Assembly: GCA_900455155.1 (NCBI GenBank)
Contig: UGUC01000002.1
Location: forward strand, 1,674,001 to 1,738,000
DNA: 64,000 bases
Source: Providencia stuartii
Lineage (GTDB): Bacteria > Pseudomonadota > Gammaproteobacteria > Enterobacterales > Enterobacteriaceae
Direction: 5' to 3'
The translations under genes were made by a program, and so were the position numbers. The stretch's first letter is position 1. The number at the start of each line of letters is the position of its first letter. Positions 19,129 to 28,198 of this stretch are shown piece by piece. A model generated the notes under the pieces. That model worked only from the letters and a program-made list of their open reading frames with translations, was not told the DNA's origin and searched no databases.

Positions 19129-20403
19129 TCAAGAAACTTCACTTGAAATAAACCAATTACCAACAACCATCATGGGATCGCTGCTACCAAAAAATACACT
19201 GCCACGATCTTCTATCGTCCACCAGTGGCCATCGCTATCCGCAAAACGAAATAGTATTGTGGGAAGAACAGCATGATGCTGCTGTGAATACCAATGCTGA
19301 TTAAGTTTTTCCTGATCCTCAGGATGAATGGCCTCGATAAGCTGCTTAATATTGGAACATGCAGTAATATCTGTATCAGGAATACCGTTATTTGAGTTTC
19401 CCCATTCAATCGTTCCATCGCTTAAATTCAGTTGATAAACAAGATGCTGTCGAGTATAGATGCCTTGATTTTCATCGATCCGTTGAGTGCTACGCGTCAC
19501 AACGCGCAAAAATACCATTAATAGCGATATTACTGTCAAATAACCTTGAATAAGCCAAAGAGACTCATGACGAAACAAGCCGTGAAGATAAAAAGGCCCT
19601 TGTCGATTACTGGTATAATAGATAGTGATAGTGGCAAGCACTAATAATGCTAATGACCCCCCACGGTTCCCCCAGAGCAAGGATAAAATAACGGCAAATA
19701 AAAACAGGGATACACAGCAAAGATAGCCGAATAAGATTACGTTGATGGTGGAAATAGGCGTTATACAGTTGTATTGCACTATCATTAAATATCAAGATAG
19801 TACTCATAATCAGTAAGCCAAGAACGACGACGCCCCCAAATTAAATGCATCCGCAAATTAGTTATCGTTTTAAATCGGGTATTTTATTAACCCCATCATC
19901 ACTGTTGTAGCAAATATATTCCCCGTAATATCAGCAATAAATCCATCCCAAAAGATATTTTTAATCGAAGTATGGTCCAACCAATACATGCTGACCGAAA
20001 ACAATACCGCATCTAACAAACTGACAATGATGATGGTAAATAGCCATAGTAAGATAATATGCAAATCATCATCTTGATGGGCATATTTGCGTACAATCCA
20101 AGCAATAACAATGCAGGAAAGTACCCCTAAAATAGAGTAAAGAACTGAAATTAGAATAGCTTCACTATCAAAGCCATCTAAAAAAAGATTTAACACAATG
20201 AAGCCAAATAACAATATTGGCCATTGGCGTTTATGCATACATAGAAATGCCGTCGTTGCTACTCCGGCAGGAAACCAGACAACGGAAATTTCAGCGTTAG
20301 GTGGCGTGAGAATTTCTGAAATCTCACCTGTCACATAATAAAGCAACAGCCAGCCTATTATGGCAACGAATGGCATTTTCTGTGATAACAGAGATGTTTT
20401 CAT
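19129..20403 (-). pseudogene. MASE1 sensor-domain protein with C-terminal PAS-like part, several frameshifts
   Basis: From ATG 20403 the sequence encodes a MASE1-type membrane sensor (NAEISVVWFPAGVATTAFLC is the diagnostic N-terminal stretch). The frame is lost near 19870, a coding-like segment runs in a second frame (RFKTITNLRMHLIWGRRR), a third frame carries FNDSAIQLYNAYFHHQRN, and the last frame (to 19129) holds further TM helices and a PAS-fold end (NIKQLIEAIHPEDQEKLNQHW, DGHWWTIEDRGSVFF). At least three shifts are needed, and no GGDEF, EAL or kinase domain follows before the stop. I read this as a decayed or truncated signalling protein; consensus error alone is a poorer explanation than for its neighbours. 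Confidence 0.65.
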
Positions 20404-20705
20404 ATATTATCTTCAGGCTCAGTAAAAGTTATCTCTGGTGTTTCTCAATAAAAAAAGAACAAATCCCCTTTTCGCTGGCAAAAAATAGCAAAATTAGAGC
20501 CTCAGGTATAGTAATTACACTGATTTATTATGTTCGATAGTATCTTAATCATACCTCACTTAATAACGAAATATCGCAAAAACTGCGCCGCGACAACGCA
20601 CCTATCGTGCAAAGGTTTCCATCATAGTGCAATTTACTTAGAACAAATATACAACTATTTGATATAGTGAATATTATTTTTTCTAGTCTGTTGAAGGTTT
20701 AGTCG
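20404..20705. other. Intergenic, divergent promoters
   Basis: 302 bases between the divergent MASE1 remnant and the DUF1345 gene. AT-rich, no hairpin or operator that I can support. Confidence 0.35.
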
Positions 20706-21386
20706 ATGTTACGTTACCCTGCTCATATTACACATATTCTCCGTCATGCATTTCGTTCACGGCCTCGCTTTATTATCTCTTTGCTTGTTGCATTGACTAC
20801 CTTTTTCGCTCTGTTGCCATATCAAGGCACTATGATGTGTTTGATCCTAAGTTGGAATGCCTTTGCTTGGATCTATTTACTTTTTCTCTTTGCTCGAATT
20901 ATTAATCATAAAGTCAAAGATATACGCAAAATAACCAGAGTTGAGGATGAAAGTGCGCGTATGGTTATATTTTTTCTCGTCGCGGGCTGTTGTGTCAATT
21001 TATTGGTGTTATTTTTTGCGTTAGGGGGCCATGGCGATTTTTTCGCAAGATGATAAATTTGTTTCTTATGCACTAACGGCTTCAACACTGATTTCTTCGT
21101 GGTTACTGCTTCCTACCGGCTTTACCATGCACTATGCACATTTGTATTACAGTAATTCAGATAAACAACAGCCATGGTTGCGGTTTCCTGATAAATTGCT
21201 TGAGCCGAGTTATTCCGATTTTATGTATTTTCTCTTTTTACTATTGCCGTCGCGTCACAAACAGCGGATGTTGAAGTTGCCTCAACTCCTATGCGTCGTG
21301 CGGTATTGCTACAGTCCGTTATTTCTTTTATTTTTAACATGGCAATCTTAGGGTTATGTATCAATATCTCGGCAAGTTTTTTCTAA
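20706..21386 (+). pseudogene. DUF1345 membrane protein, two compensating frameshifts
   Basis: The first frame (to 21053) encodes MLRYPAHITHILRHAFRSRPR and TM helices, the second continues from SQDDKFVSYALTASTLISSWLLLPTGFTMHYAHLYY, and the third ends [20 protein letters not shown] ... [10 protein letters not shown]. One extra T in the run 21038-21043 and one missing T near 21228-21231 explain both breaks; the corrected product is 226 residues with about six TM helices. ATG 20706 lies just before RYPAHI. DUF1345 proteins are inner-membrane proteins of unknown function; two-base pattern again fits homopolymer error. Confidence 0.75.
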
Positions 21387-21478
21387 CGTTAATGAGGCTT
21401 ATTTTCACGCCGTCTGAATCAGTTACACGCTAATAGCACAAAGACAGCGGCATGATAATTATTAAAAAGGAACAATGA

Positions 21479-21890
21479 TTGGATTATTTTCGACTCGCCA
21501 CACCACAAGATATCGAAGCACTGAAACACATTGATAGCGTAGCGACCGCTGAACGAGCCCAAAATATTCAGCAATGGGTTAATGAGAAGAATTGCTATCT
21601 CATCGAACGCCAGAGCCAAATTATTGCCTATGGCGTTTTACATTACCGCTTTTTTGGATGTGGATTTATTGAAATGTTGATGGTTGATAGCGAATTTCGG
21701 CGACAAGGCATAGGCTCACAGTTAATAGAACAGCTTAAATTAACTTGTGTGACTCCAAAACTATTCACCTCAACCAATCAATCAAATGTTTTCCATGCAA
21801 AGATTACTCGCGAATGCTCAGTTTATTCCGAGTGGAATAATAGAGAACCTTGACGAAGGCGATCCTGAATTGATCTATTTTTGCCGATGA
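21479..21890 (+). pseudogene. GNAT N-acetyltransferase, frameshifted (one extra C)
   Basis: GNAT fold: N-terminal FRLATPQDIEALKHID, acetyl-CoA loop FRRQGIGSQLIEQL (R/Q-x-x-G-x-G/A). After TSTNQSNVF the frame derails; deleting one C at 21793-21794 gives MQRLLANAQFIPSGIIENLDE and an acidic end at 21890, 136 residues. The start appears to be TTG 21479 with AAGGA 7 bases upstream; an ATG at 21475 is out of frame. Substrate unknown. Confidence 0.7.
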
Positions 21891-21933
21891 ACACCTTCTA
21901 CCACTGAGCAAACATAATGTTTAATTTAAAACC

Positions 21934-22467
21934 TTATAACAAAGAAGCGTGCATCACTACATTTGTCAATTTTTCATTAAATTGCTGATAGGTTTGCGGA
22001 TTTATCTTCGTTGGATAACTTAAAATTTCCAATTGATGTGGTGCATATTCAGGATGATAGCTTGGATGGGCATGTTGATATTCATTTTGCTTAAAGCCGC
22101 AATGGTGGTAAAAACGCAGCCTTTTCTCACTAATTTCATCGATAACAGGGTCGATTTCCAGAATAACCCGACTCACTTGTTCACAGAAGCTGCTTAGCAC
22201 TTTTTGACCGTATCCCTTTCCCCGTAAATTAGGCGATATAGCAAGGTGTTCAATATAAAAATAATCACCAATTTTCCAACTTCCTACAAAACCAATAAAA
22301 ACACCTTCATCAGAAAAAGAGTACAAATAATAATCTTTATGTTTAAGTATACTTTGTCGTCCTTGATAACTTCTTTTTTCATAAGCTGGGAATGACAAAT
22401 CGTAGAGGCCATTGACCTTTTCTATTTCTATCGAATCTTTCTCTGTTAATCTCGTGACGGTCAGCAT
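21934..22467 (-). CDS. GNAT family N-acetyltransferase
   Basis: 177 residues from the ATG before LTVTRLTEKDS. Acetyl-CoA pyrophosphate loop NLRGKGYGQKVLSSF and the preceding strand YFYIEHLAISP are clear, as is the late HHCGFKQNEYQH motif. Substrate unknown. In-frame ATG codons at 22482 and 22509 would extend it by 5 or 14 residues; none has a convincing ribosome-binding site, and I prefer the start nearest the first beta strand. Convergent with the preceding acetyltransferase gene; the two are not closely related. Confidence 0.75.
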   Translation of the reverse strand: MLTVTRLTEKDSIEIEKVNGLYDLSFPAYEKRSYQGRQSILKHKDYYLYSFSDEGVFIGFVGSWKIGDYFYIEHLAISPNLRGKGYGQKVLSSFCEQVSRVILEIDPVIDEISEKRLRFYHHCGFKQNEYQHAHPSYHPEYAPHQLEILSYPTKINPQTYQQFNEKLTNVVMHASLL

Positions 22468-22689
22468 TAAACTAAAATCCATTATTTTACAAAAAAACCC
22501 TGTTAGCATACCTATTATCTATTACTCGGCAACTAATTTTCACTTTCTCTTGGGGTAAGAAGCTAATATAATCATTTGTTTTTCATAGATAAAAATAGAT
22601 AATTACCTCTTAAGGATAACAATCCTTTGGTCTTTTAAAAAATATTATCATTCTGATATTGACTTTATCCCTCTCTCAATCTAAAAATA

Positions 22690-22705
22690 CTGTATATGAA
22701 TACAG
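22690..22705 (+). promoter_or_regulatory. LexA-binding site (SOS box) of dinI
   Basis: CTGTATATGAATACAG, a CTG-N10-CAG site with an AT-rich core, 19 bases before the dinI start. Predicts SOS induction. Confidence 0.88.
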
Positions 22706-22723
22706 TGTTAGGTAGAGGCGATT

Positions 22724-22984
22724 ATGTTACGCATTGAGATTTTATTTGATAAAAATGCACCACAAAAACCTAGTGATATTATCTTGCAAGCACTTGAAAC
22801 TGAAATTACTCGTAAACTTAGCCCACAATATCCAGACATGATAACGCGGGTTGCTTTTAGCTCTAGCCAGCGAATTAATATTTCAGGCACCAAACTTGCG
22901 CAAGATAAGGCTCGTATTGAAGAGATATTAGAGGAAATTTGGCTGGACGATGGCTGGATCCCTGAACAAAATTCAATGGATTAG
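22724..22984 (+). CDS. dinI: DNA-damage-inducible protein I
   Basis: 86 residues (E. coli DinI 81). Binds and stabilises/modulates RecA filaments and limits LexA and UmuD cleavage. MLRIEILFDKN start, ITRKLSPQYP and the acidic C-terminal helix IEEILEEIWLDDGWIPE match the family. ATG follows AGAGG. The consensus LexA site directly upstream supports both the identity and the start. Chromosomal, with no phage genes nearby. Confidence 0.93.
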   Translation: MLRIEILFDKNAPQKPSDIILQALETEITRKLSPQYPDMITRVAFSSSQRINISGTKLAQDKARIEEILEEIWLDDGWIPEQNSMD

Positions 22985-23058
22985 GCATGTGGTCAATTAA
23001 AGGAATGTCTGGCTAAATTAGCTCAGCATTCCTTTGCCACTATCTAAAATAATACGTT

Positions 23059-23859
23059 TTAAAAAGTGTATTTTATTCCAGCTAAACCAACCCATCCTAA
23101 ACGCTGCTCAGTAAGCGTGCTTTTCGCAGCATCTCCAACTAGGTAATAAGCACCAACGCCAGTATAAAGCGCGGTGTCTTCATTTAGGTTATAATTTAAT
23201 ATGGCACCACCGTGAATATCTTTAAAGCCACTTCCCGCGTCATATTCATTAAAGCGTGAGCGACTTGCCTGCTGTTTTGATACGCCAAAATAAGCTTGAT
23301 TATAAGCTTTATTTCCCCAGACCGTCGCTAACGTATATTCAATATCCCACTTGCTATTTATTTGGTAATTACCAATACCACCGATTTCAACGTTCACTGT
23401 TCTACCAATATTTCGCCCCCCATAGTGGCGATCTTTGGTTGCCATGTCTGCTGAAACATAAAGCTGGTAGTTATTGATTGAGTAGTTGACTGTGGCTCCT
23501 ACGGTCATTGAACCATCTAAATCGCCCATCCCTTTGAGATCTTCATTTTTATTGCCCAAAATCCCTATTTTTTCATCTCGTCCGGCATCATAGCCAATTC
23601 GGCTAGAAAACGTGAAGTTATCTGTTAAACCAATTGCCCATTCCGCCCCTTCTAATCCAATACTAAATACACCATAATCATCGGATATATAGCCATAGTT
23701 AATATCAACTGTCGGTGAAAATAGGTATTTATTGGATCCCTCATAAGCGGGCATTACTGAGCCACCAGCTCCTAATATCAGCATAGTTTCCCCTGCCATG
23801 ACAGCACTATAGGGTAATAATGCCGCAACCAAGGTTACCGCTGAACACAATTGTTTCAT
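23059..23859 (-). CDS. mipA: MipA/OmpV family outer-membrane protein
   Basis: 266 residues, signal peptide to about residue 22 (ending AVMA), then a transmembrane beta-barrel pattern ending in the outer-membrane C-terminal Phe (GLAGIKYTF). GAGGSVMPAYEGSNKYLFSPTVDINYG is the MipA/OmpV opening. E. coli MipA scaffolds MltA with PBP1B, but many paralogues are regulated outer-membrane porin-like proteins. Here it follows a small membrane gene on the same strand and faces a two-component system, as seen for regulated family members. Ribosome site AGGAAA. Confidence 0.88.
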   Translation of the reverse strand: MKQLCSAVTLVAALLPYSAVMAGETMLILGAGGSVMPAYEGSNKYLFSPTVDINYGYISDDYGVFSIGLEGAEWAIGLTDNFTFSSRIGYDAGRDEKIGILGNKNEDLKGMGDLDGSMTVGATVNYSINNYQLYVSADMATKDRHYGGRNIGRTVNVEIGGIGNYQINSKWDIEYTLATVWGNKAYNQAYFGVSKQQASRSRFNEYDAGSGFKDIHGGAILNYNLNEDTALYTGVGAYYLVGDAAKSTLTEQRLGWVGLAGIKYTF

Positions 23860-23881
23860 TAGAAGTTTCCTATCTTATTTA

Positions 23882-24124
23882 TTAATAAATTTTCTGCCTA
23901 ATAAACGTTTTGATTTCCTTCATCGGATTAGTACCATTCTTTACTTCTTTAGTGATTTTCTCATTTGCAATGCAACTTTTTATTTTTGTACAAGCATGAA
24001 TTTCGTTTATTGAAACCGCTGGAAATAACCTTTCCTTCGGCAAATTAAAATTTTTCCCTATTAAAATCATTGAGATAAAAATAACCGTAACGAAAGCTGT
24101 GCTCTCAATAAGTTGTAATTTCAT
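23882..24124 (-). CDS. Small membrane-anchored protein of unknown function
   Basis: 80 residues: N-terminal hydrophobic segment (residues 8-23, FVTVIFISMILIG), then a lysine-rich soluble tail with two Cys (ACTKIKSC), which would face the periplasm. Not recognised. AGGA lies nine bases before the ATG. It ends 22 bases before mipA on the same strand, so the two likely share the promoter region opposite the response regulator. The two Cys could form a disulfide. Confidence 0.6.
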   Translation of the reverse strand: MKLQLIESTAFVTVIFISMILIGKNFNLPKERLFPAVSINEIHACTKIKSCIANEKITKEVKNGTNPMKEIKTFIRQKIY

Positions 24125-24183
24125 TTTAGTTATTCCTATAACTGCAAAGACGTTAAAATAATAATCTTATTACTCATTCATAC

Positions 24184-24222
24184 CTTAAAAATGGGTTAAA
24201 CAAACCTTAAGGCTTTATTAAA
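24184..24222. promoter_or_regulatory. Four tandem TTAA half-sites, response-regulator binding region
   Basis: CTTAAA, GTTAAA, CTTAAG, ATTAAA start at 24184, 24195, 24206 and 24217: four hexamers of form nTTAA(A/G) at exactly 11-base spacing (N5 between each). This is the direct-repeat format used by PmrA/QseB-type OmpR-family regulators. It lies between the divergent small-protein/mipA unit and the two-component operon. Confidence 0.7.
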
Positions 24223-24300
24223 TCTCACGTTGAATTGACCTTGATTATATTGTCGGAAAAAATGTTGCCTGCTTATACTGCTCGCCAGAGAGGTGATAAA

Positions 24301-24978
24301 ATGAATATTCTATTAGTCGAAGATGATCTCCAATTAGGCAAAGCACTCTGCCGTGGCTTAGAACTTGCAGGTTTTAATCCACTTTGGGTACGGTTACTTT
24401 CGGATGCTAAACAACAACTCAATTCCCGTAATTTTGATCTCATGCTCCTAGACTTAGGATTGCCTGATGGTGATGGTAATGAGGAATTAATCGCATGGCG
24501 CCGCTCAGGCCAATCAATACCGATTATTATTTTGACCGCACGTAATCAGATGGATAATTTAGTAACCAGTCTAGATTCTGGTGCCGATGACTTTTTAACC
24601 AAGCCATTTGCCATGCCAGAGTTAATTTCTCGTGTAAAAGCGGTCAGCCGCCGTATGGCAGGTTTTTCATCGGAAATTTGGCAATTGGATAATCTGCAAT
24701 TAAATCCAATCAATCACCAAGTGCTCTTAAATGATCAGCTTTTGCTACTATCAGGCAAAGAGTATCAACTTTTATATGAATTAGTGAAAAATGCCGATAA
24801 TGTAGTTCGCAAGGCCGATCTTGAACAGCGCCTATTTGGTTTCGATGATAAAATAGAAAGTAATTCGCTTGAGGTACATATTCACAACTTACGACGCAAG
24901 ATAGGTAAAGATCGCATTATCACTATCCGCGGCATTGGTTATTTACTTAAAAAAGAAGCTCAGCCAAGTGAAAGTTAA
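24301..24978 (+). CDS. OmpR/PmrA-family response regulator
   Basis: 225 residues. Receiver domain 1-115 with acidic pair in LVEDD, phospho-acceptor Asp in LMLLDLGLPDGDG (about position 51) and conserved Lys in DFLTKPF; C-terminal winged helix with SGKEYQLLYELVKNADNVV and HIHNLRRKIGKDRIITIRGIGYLL. Closest by eye to the QseB/BasR (PmrA) group. ATG 24301 has AGAGGTG upstream; a longer frame from 24235 has no domain support. Overlaps the histidine kinase gene. Four TTAA repeats upstream suggest autoregulation. Confidence 0.93.
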   Translation: MNILLVEDDLQLGKALCRGLELAGFNPLWVRLLSDAKQQLNSRNFDLMLLDLGLPDGDGNEELIAWRRSGQSIPIIILTARNQMDNLVTSLDSGADDFLTKPFAMPELISRVKAVSRRMAGFSSEIWQLDNLQLNPINHQVLLNDQLLLLSGKEYQLLYELVKNADNVVRKADLEQRLFGFDDKIESNSLEVHIHNLRRKIGKDRIITIRGIGYLLKKEAQPSES

Positions 24979-26329
24979 ATCCTTTTTTATTTACACCTTT
25001 TTCTTACAGATAAGCTCAGTGGTTTTACTGTGGGGGCTGCTCGTTGGCTGGCTACAATTTTTTTATTTACCTAGCATTGATGATGATTTTAACCGGCAAC
25101 AACAAATTGTTACCAAAGGCTTTGCTGATACTTTAGGCGCCGTTACCAATAATCCTGAATATTTTGATCGTATCGCCACCTCATTACAAAAAATGTATAC
25201 CGATGCGATGGAAAATGGCTTGGAAGTCTCCTATAAGCCTTTTGTTGTGATCCGTAATCAACATGGTGAAGTGCTATACCGTAATAGCGATAAAATTAAT
25301 ATAACTGACAATATTACGTTCAATGAATTACAAGCACAGCAACCAAATTGGCACTTTACTGTGTCATGGAATGACGCGCACACCATTGAGGTGATCCTTG
25401 GTGAATCCTATTTTGACCGTAAATCAATAATTGGCAGCCCTGCAGAAGGCACCGCAATACCTTTATTATTTATATTAGGTATCATGCTAATCGCTATTAT
25501 TGTCACCGCTTATTTCAGTTTGCGACCACTCAGACAAGCTGCAACTATAATCTCCAGCCGTAAGCCGGGGAATTTGACGCCAATTGAAGTCAAAGAGCAA
25601 TATAAAGAAATCCGCCCTATTATTACTGCTATCAATAATCTCATGTTGCGGGTCGATGCCGCCAACCAGCGCGAAAAACGTTTTATGGCAGATGCCGCCC
25701 ATGAACTCCGAACCCCTATCGCTGCTGTGATTGCACAATTGCATTTATTGATGCAAATAGACAATGTCAAAGAGAGGGAAGAGATTGTCAAAGATATGCA
25801 AGCCGCTTTAAATCGGGCCGCTTCATTGTCTCACCAACTTATTGATTTAGCACGCTTAGAAGCTGAAGACTTTTCTGTCAATAAAGAGCAAATTAATATA
25901 CCTACTTTAATTTCCCATATCACTTCATCACATGTTCCCCATGCGATCAGCCAAGATATCGATATTGAATTACAAAGTCCTGATAATGTTTTTATTACCA
26001 CCGATAAACTTGCATTGACCACTATTTTTACCAACTTGCTGGAAAACGCGATTAAATATAGTGACAAAAAAGGCAAAATTAAGATCACCATTAGAGATTT
26101 AAGTCCGTTCGGTGCCACTATAACCGTGCAAGATAATGGTCGAGGGATCCCTGAAGAAAGTCGCCAACTTATCTTTTCACGTTTTTATCGTGTACCCGGA
26201 ACAATGGAAACAGGAAGTGGCCTTGGGCTTTCCATTGTCCATAATCTTGCGACAAAAATTGATGCGACTATCCGAGTGACAGATGGGTTAGATAAGAAAG
26301 GTGTTGGATTTATTATTGATTTACCTTAA
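24968..26329 (+). CDS. Sensor histidine kinase
   Basis: 453 residues from GTG 24968, overlapping the regulator stop by 11 bases. TM1 about residues 5-30, periplasmic sensor region to about residue 165, TM2 FILGIMLIAIIVTAYFS, HAMP-like linker, then H box AAHELRTPIAAVIAQL, N box NLLENAIKYSD, G boxes DNGRGIP and GSGLGLSIVHNLA. QseC/BasS-type architecture. Signal unknown; the facing mipA and 80-residue gene are the natural candidate targets. Confidence 0.92.
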   Translation: MKVKSFFIYTFFLQISSVVLLWGLLVGWLQFFYLPSIDDDFNRQQQIVTKGFADTLGAVTNNPEYFDRIATSLQKMYTDAMENGLEVSYKPFVVIRNQHGEVLYRNSDKINITDNITFNELQAQQPNWHFTVSWNDAHTIEVILGESYFDRKSIIGSPAEGTAIPLLFILGIMLIAIIVTAYFSLRPLRQAATIISSRKPGNLTPIEVKEQYKEIRPIITAINNLMLRVDAANQREKRFMADAAHELRTPIAAVIAQLHLLMQIDNVKEREEIVKDMQAALNRAASLSHQLIDLARLEAEDFSVNKEQINIPTLISHITSSHVPHAISQDIDIELQSPDNVFITTDKLALTTIFTNLLENAIKYSDKKGKIKITIRDLSPFGATITVQDNGRGIPEESRQLIFSRFYRVPGTMETGSGLGLSIVHNLATKIDATIRVTDGLDKKGVGFIIDLP

Positions 26330-26427
26330 TAATAATTTTGCCATTAAGATCATAGAGCTTAGACCGTTTTTTGGGCTATAATTTAATTCTATAAGTCTTT
26401 TTACTTATTTTGTTAAAGGGAAGGCTC

Positions 26428-27018
26428 ATGTCTCAAGCATTAATTATTATCGATCTCATTGAAGATATTATAGGTAAGAATGGATTATCAAATACCAGTT
26501 ACCTACAAGCGCAAGAACGTCATGTTGTTGAGAACGCTAATCAAGCGGCTGCTTTTGCACGTAGCCACAACATCCCTGTTATTTGGGTCAAGGTTGGGTT
26601 TGCTGATGATTATCAAGATATCCCAGCAGGCTCTCCGATGTTTCACCGTGCAAAACAGCTTAACGCATTAAAATTAAGTAGTTCTGGTTGTCATTGGGTT
26701 AAAGATCTTGATGTACAGCTCCGAGACCTCATTATGATTAAAAAAGGCGTTAGTGCATTTACTGGAAATCAACTTGCACATTGGTTACAAGAAAATCATA
26801 TTAAACAGGTTATTTTTGGCGGAGTGAGTTCACTACTCGCAATTCAAAGCAGCGCTCGCCAAGCCCATGATCTTGGTTATCAAGTTACCGTCATTGATGA
26901 ACTTTGTGCAGCAGCAAGCTTAGAGTTGCATCAACAAAGTATGCAAGCATTACAAGGAATGGCCACCGTTTCTTCACTCTCAGAATTTTTGCAAGGAAAC
27001 GTCAAACCATCCTACTGA
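26428..27018 (+). CDS. Isochorismatase-family hydrolase, probable inactive cysteine site
   Basis: 196 residues. Opening ALIIIDLIED provides the family Asp, IMIKKGVSAFTG the family Lys. The position of the catalytic Cys (normally in a T-N-x-C-V motif) reads GVSSLLAIQSSARQAHDLGY: Ala instead of Cys. E. coli YecD also lacks this Cys. The enzyme may be inactive as a classical isochorismatase/nicotinamidase or have a different chemistry. ATG 26428 follows GGGAAGG. Convergent with the next gene. Confidence 0.85.
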   Translation: MSQALIIIDLIEDIIGKNGLSNTSYLQAQERHVVENANQAAAFARSHNIPVIWVKVGFADDYQDIPAGSPMFHRAKQLNALKLSSSGCHWVKDLDVQLRDLIMIKKGVSAFTGNQLAHWLQENHIKQVIFGGVSSLLAIQSSARQAHDLGYQVTVIDELCAAASLELHQQSMQALQGMATVSSLSEFLQGNVKPSY

Positions 27019-27027
27019 TTATTGTTT

Positions 27028-27876
27028 TTATATTGCTAACATTTTCTGGATATAAATATCGCGAAGCCGGAGTGCTAACTGCCCTGGCTTGCCCCCAGCA
27101 ATTTTCTGCCCATCAATTTCAATCACCGGCCAAACAAGTGTTGTTGATGAAGTAATAAACGCTTCCTTAGCAGTTATTGCCTCTTCAATGGTAAATGCAC
27201 TTTCTTCAACCGCTAAGTTTTGTTCTTGCGCAAGGGTTAAAATGGCTTGCCTTGTAATGCCGGGCAATATTTCATGGCTTAAGCTACGTGTTTTAATTTT
27301 ATTTTCAGCGGTGATAATAAAAAAATTGCTGGAACTACCCTCTGTTATAAAACCATCTTTGACAAAAAGGGCATCTTCAACTCCCTGAGAGCGGGCATAT
27401 TCTTTTGCTAAACATGCTGCAAGTAATGCAACTGTTTTAATATCACAACGCTGCCAACGAATATCCTCAAATGTCACAACTCTAATCCCTGTTTTTACAC
27501 GAGGGTTCTCAATAATAGATGCCTGCTGAGCAAAAAGAACCAATGTTGGGGGGATCGTTTTATCAGGAAATAAGAAATTACGTTGCCCCGCATTTCCACG
27601 TGTTAATTGTAAATAGATGAGGCCTTCAGTGAGGTTATTTTTTTCAATAAGTTGCCGATGAATATCAAATAATACATCCTCTGTATAAGGTAGTGCTAAT
27701 TCCAATTCATGACATGACCGTTTTAACCTTGCTATATGGTTTTTAAAATCAATTAACTTCCCGTTAATGACAGCTGTTACCTCATATACAGCATCGGCAA
27801 ATAAAAACCCACGGTCAAAAATTGATATCGAGGCCTGCTCCTCTGGGATAAACCGCCCATTGATATAAGTCATCAT
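27028..27876 (-). CDS. Class IV aminotransferase (D-amino-acid/branched-chain type)
   Basis: PLP enzyme of fold type IV, 282 residues; likely D-amino-acid aminotransferase from its similarity pattern (YINGRFIPEEQASISIFDRGFLFADAVYEVTAV opening, RGNAGQR, and the IEIDGQKIAGGKPG end). PLP-binding Lys in DIKTVALLA; EGSSSNFFI is the conserved phosphate-binding region. Branched-chain or aminodeoxychorismate lyase activity cannot be excluded. ATG 27876 follows AAGGAAAAG; a longer frame from 27906 lacks homology. Confidence 0.85.
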   Translation of the reverse strand: MMTYINGRFIPEEQASISIFDRGFLFADAVYEVTAVINGKLIDFKNHIARLKRSCHELELALPYTEDVLFDIHRQLIEKNNLTEGLIYLQLTRGNAGQRNFLFPDKTIPPTLVLFAQQASIIENPRVKTGIRVVTFEDIRWQRCDIKTVALLAACLAKEYARSQGVEDALFVKDGFITEGSSSNFFIITAENKIKTRSLSHEILPGITRQAILTLAQEQNLAVEESAFTIEEAITAKEAFITSSTTLVWPVIEIDGQKIAGGKPGQLALRLRDIYIQKMLAI

Positions 27877-28198
27877 AGCGTTACTTTTCCTTTTCAAATT
27901 GCACACACCAAGTTATGTGATGAAATAGAGATCGACAGCCATGCCACACAATAAAAACGTCATTGTTGCAATAAAATCTATTTTAGACGCTCATTAATTG
28001 AGTGTTTTTTTATTGATGAATATTAATGTGAGATCAAAATTCATCACTTTTAGATTGATTCTCTAGTATTAACAATAGTCATTTTTGTTATTTTTGTGAA
28101 ATAGCTATTGAACTAAATGCTAATGCCCTATATTTTTAAAATTAATACAAATCAACCCCGTCAACTACTCTTTATTTGACATAAGGGAGAGCCTTATC

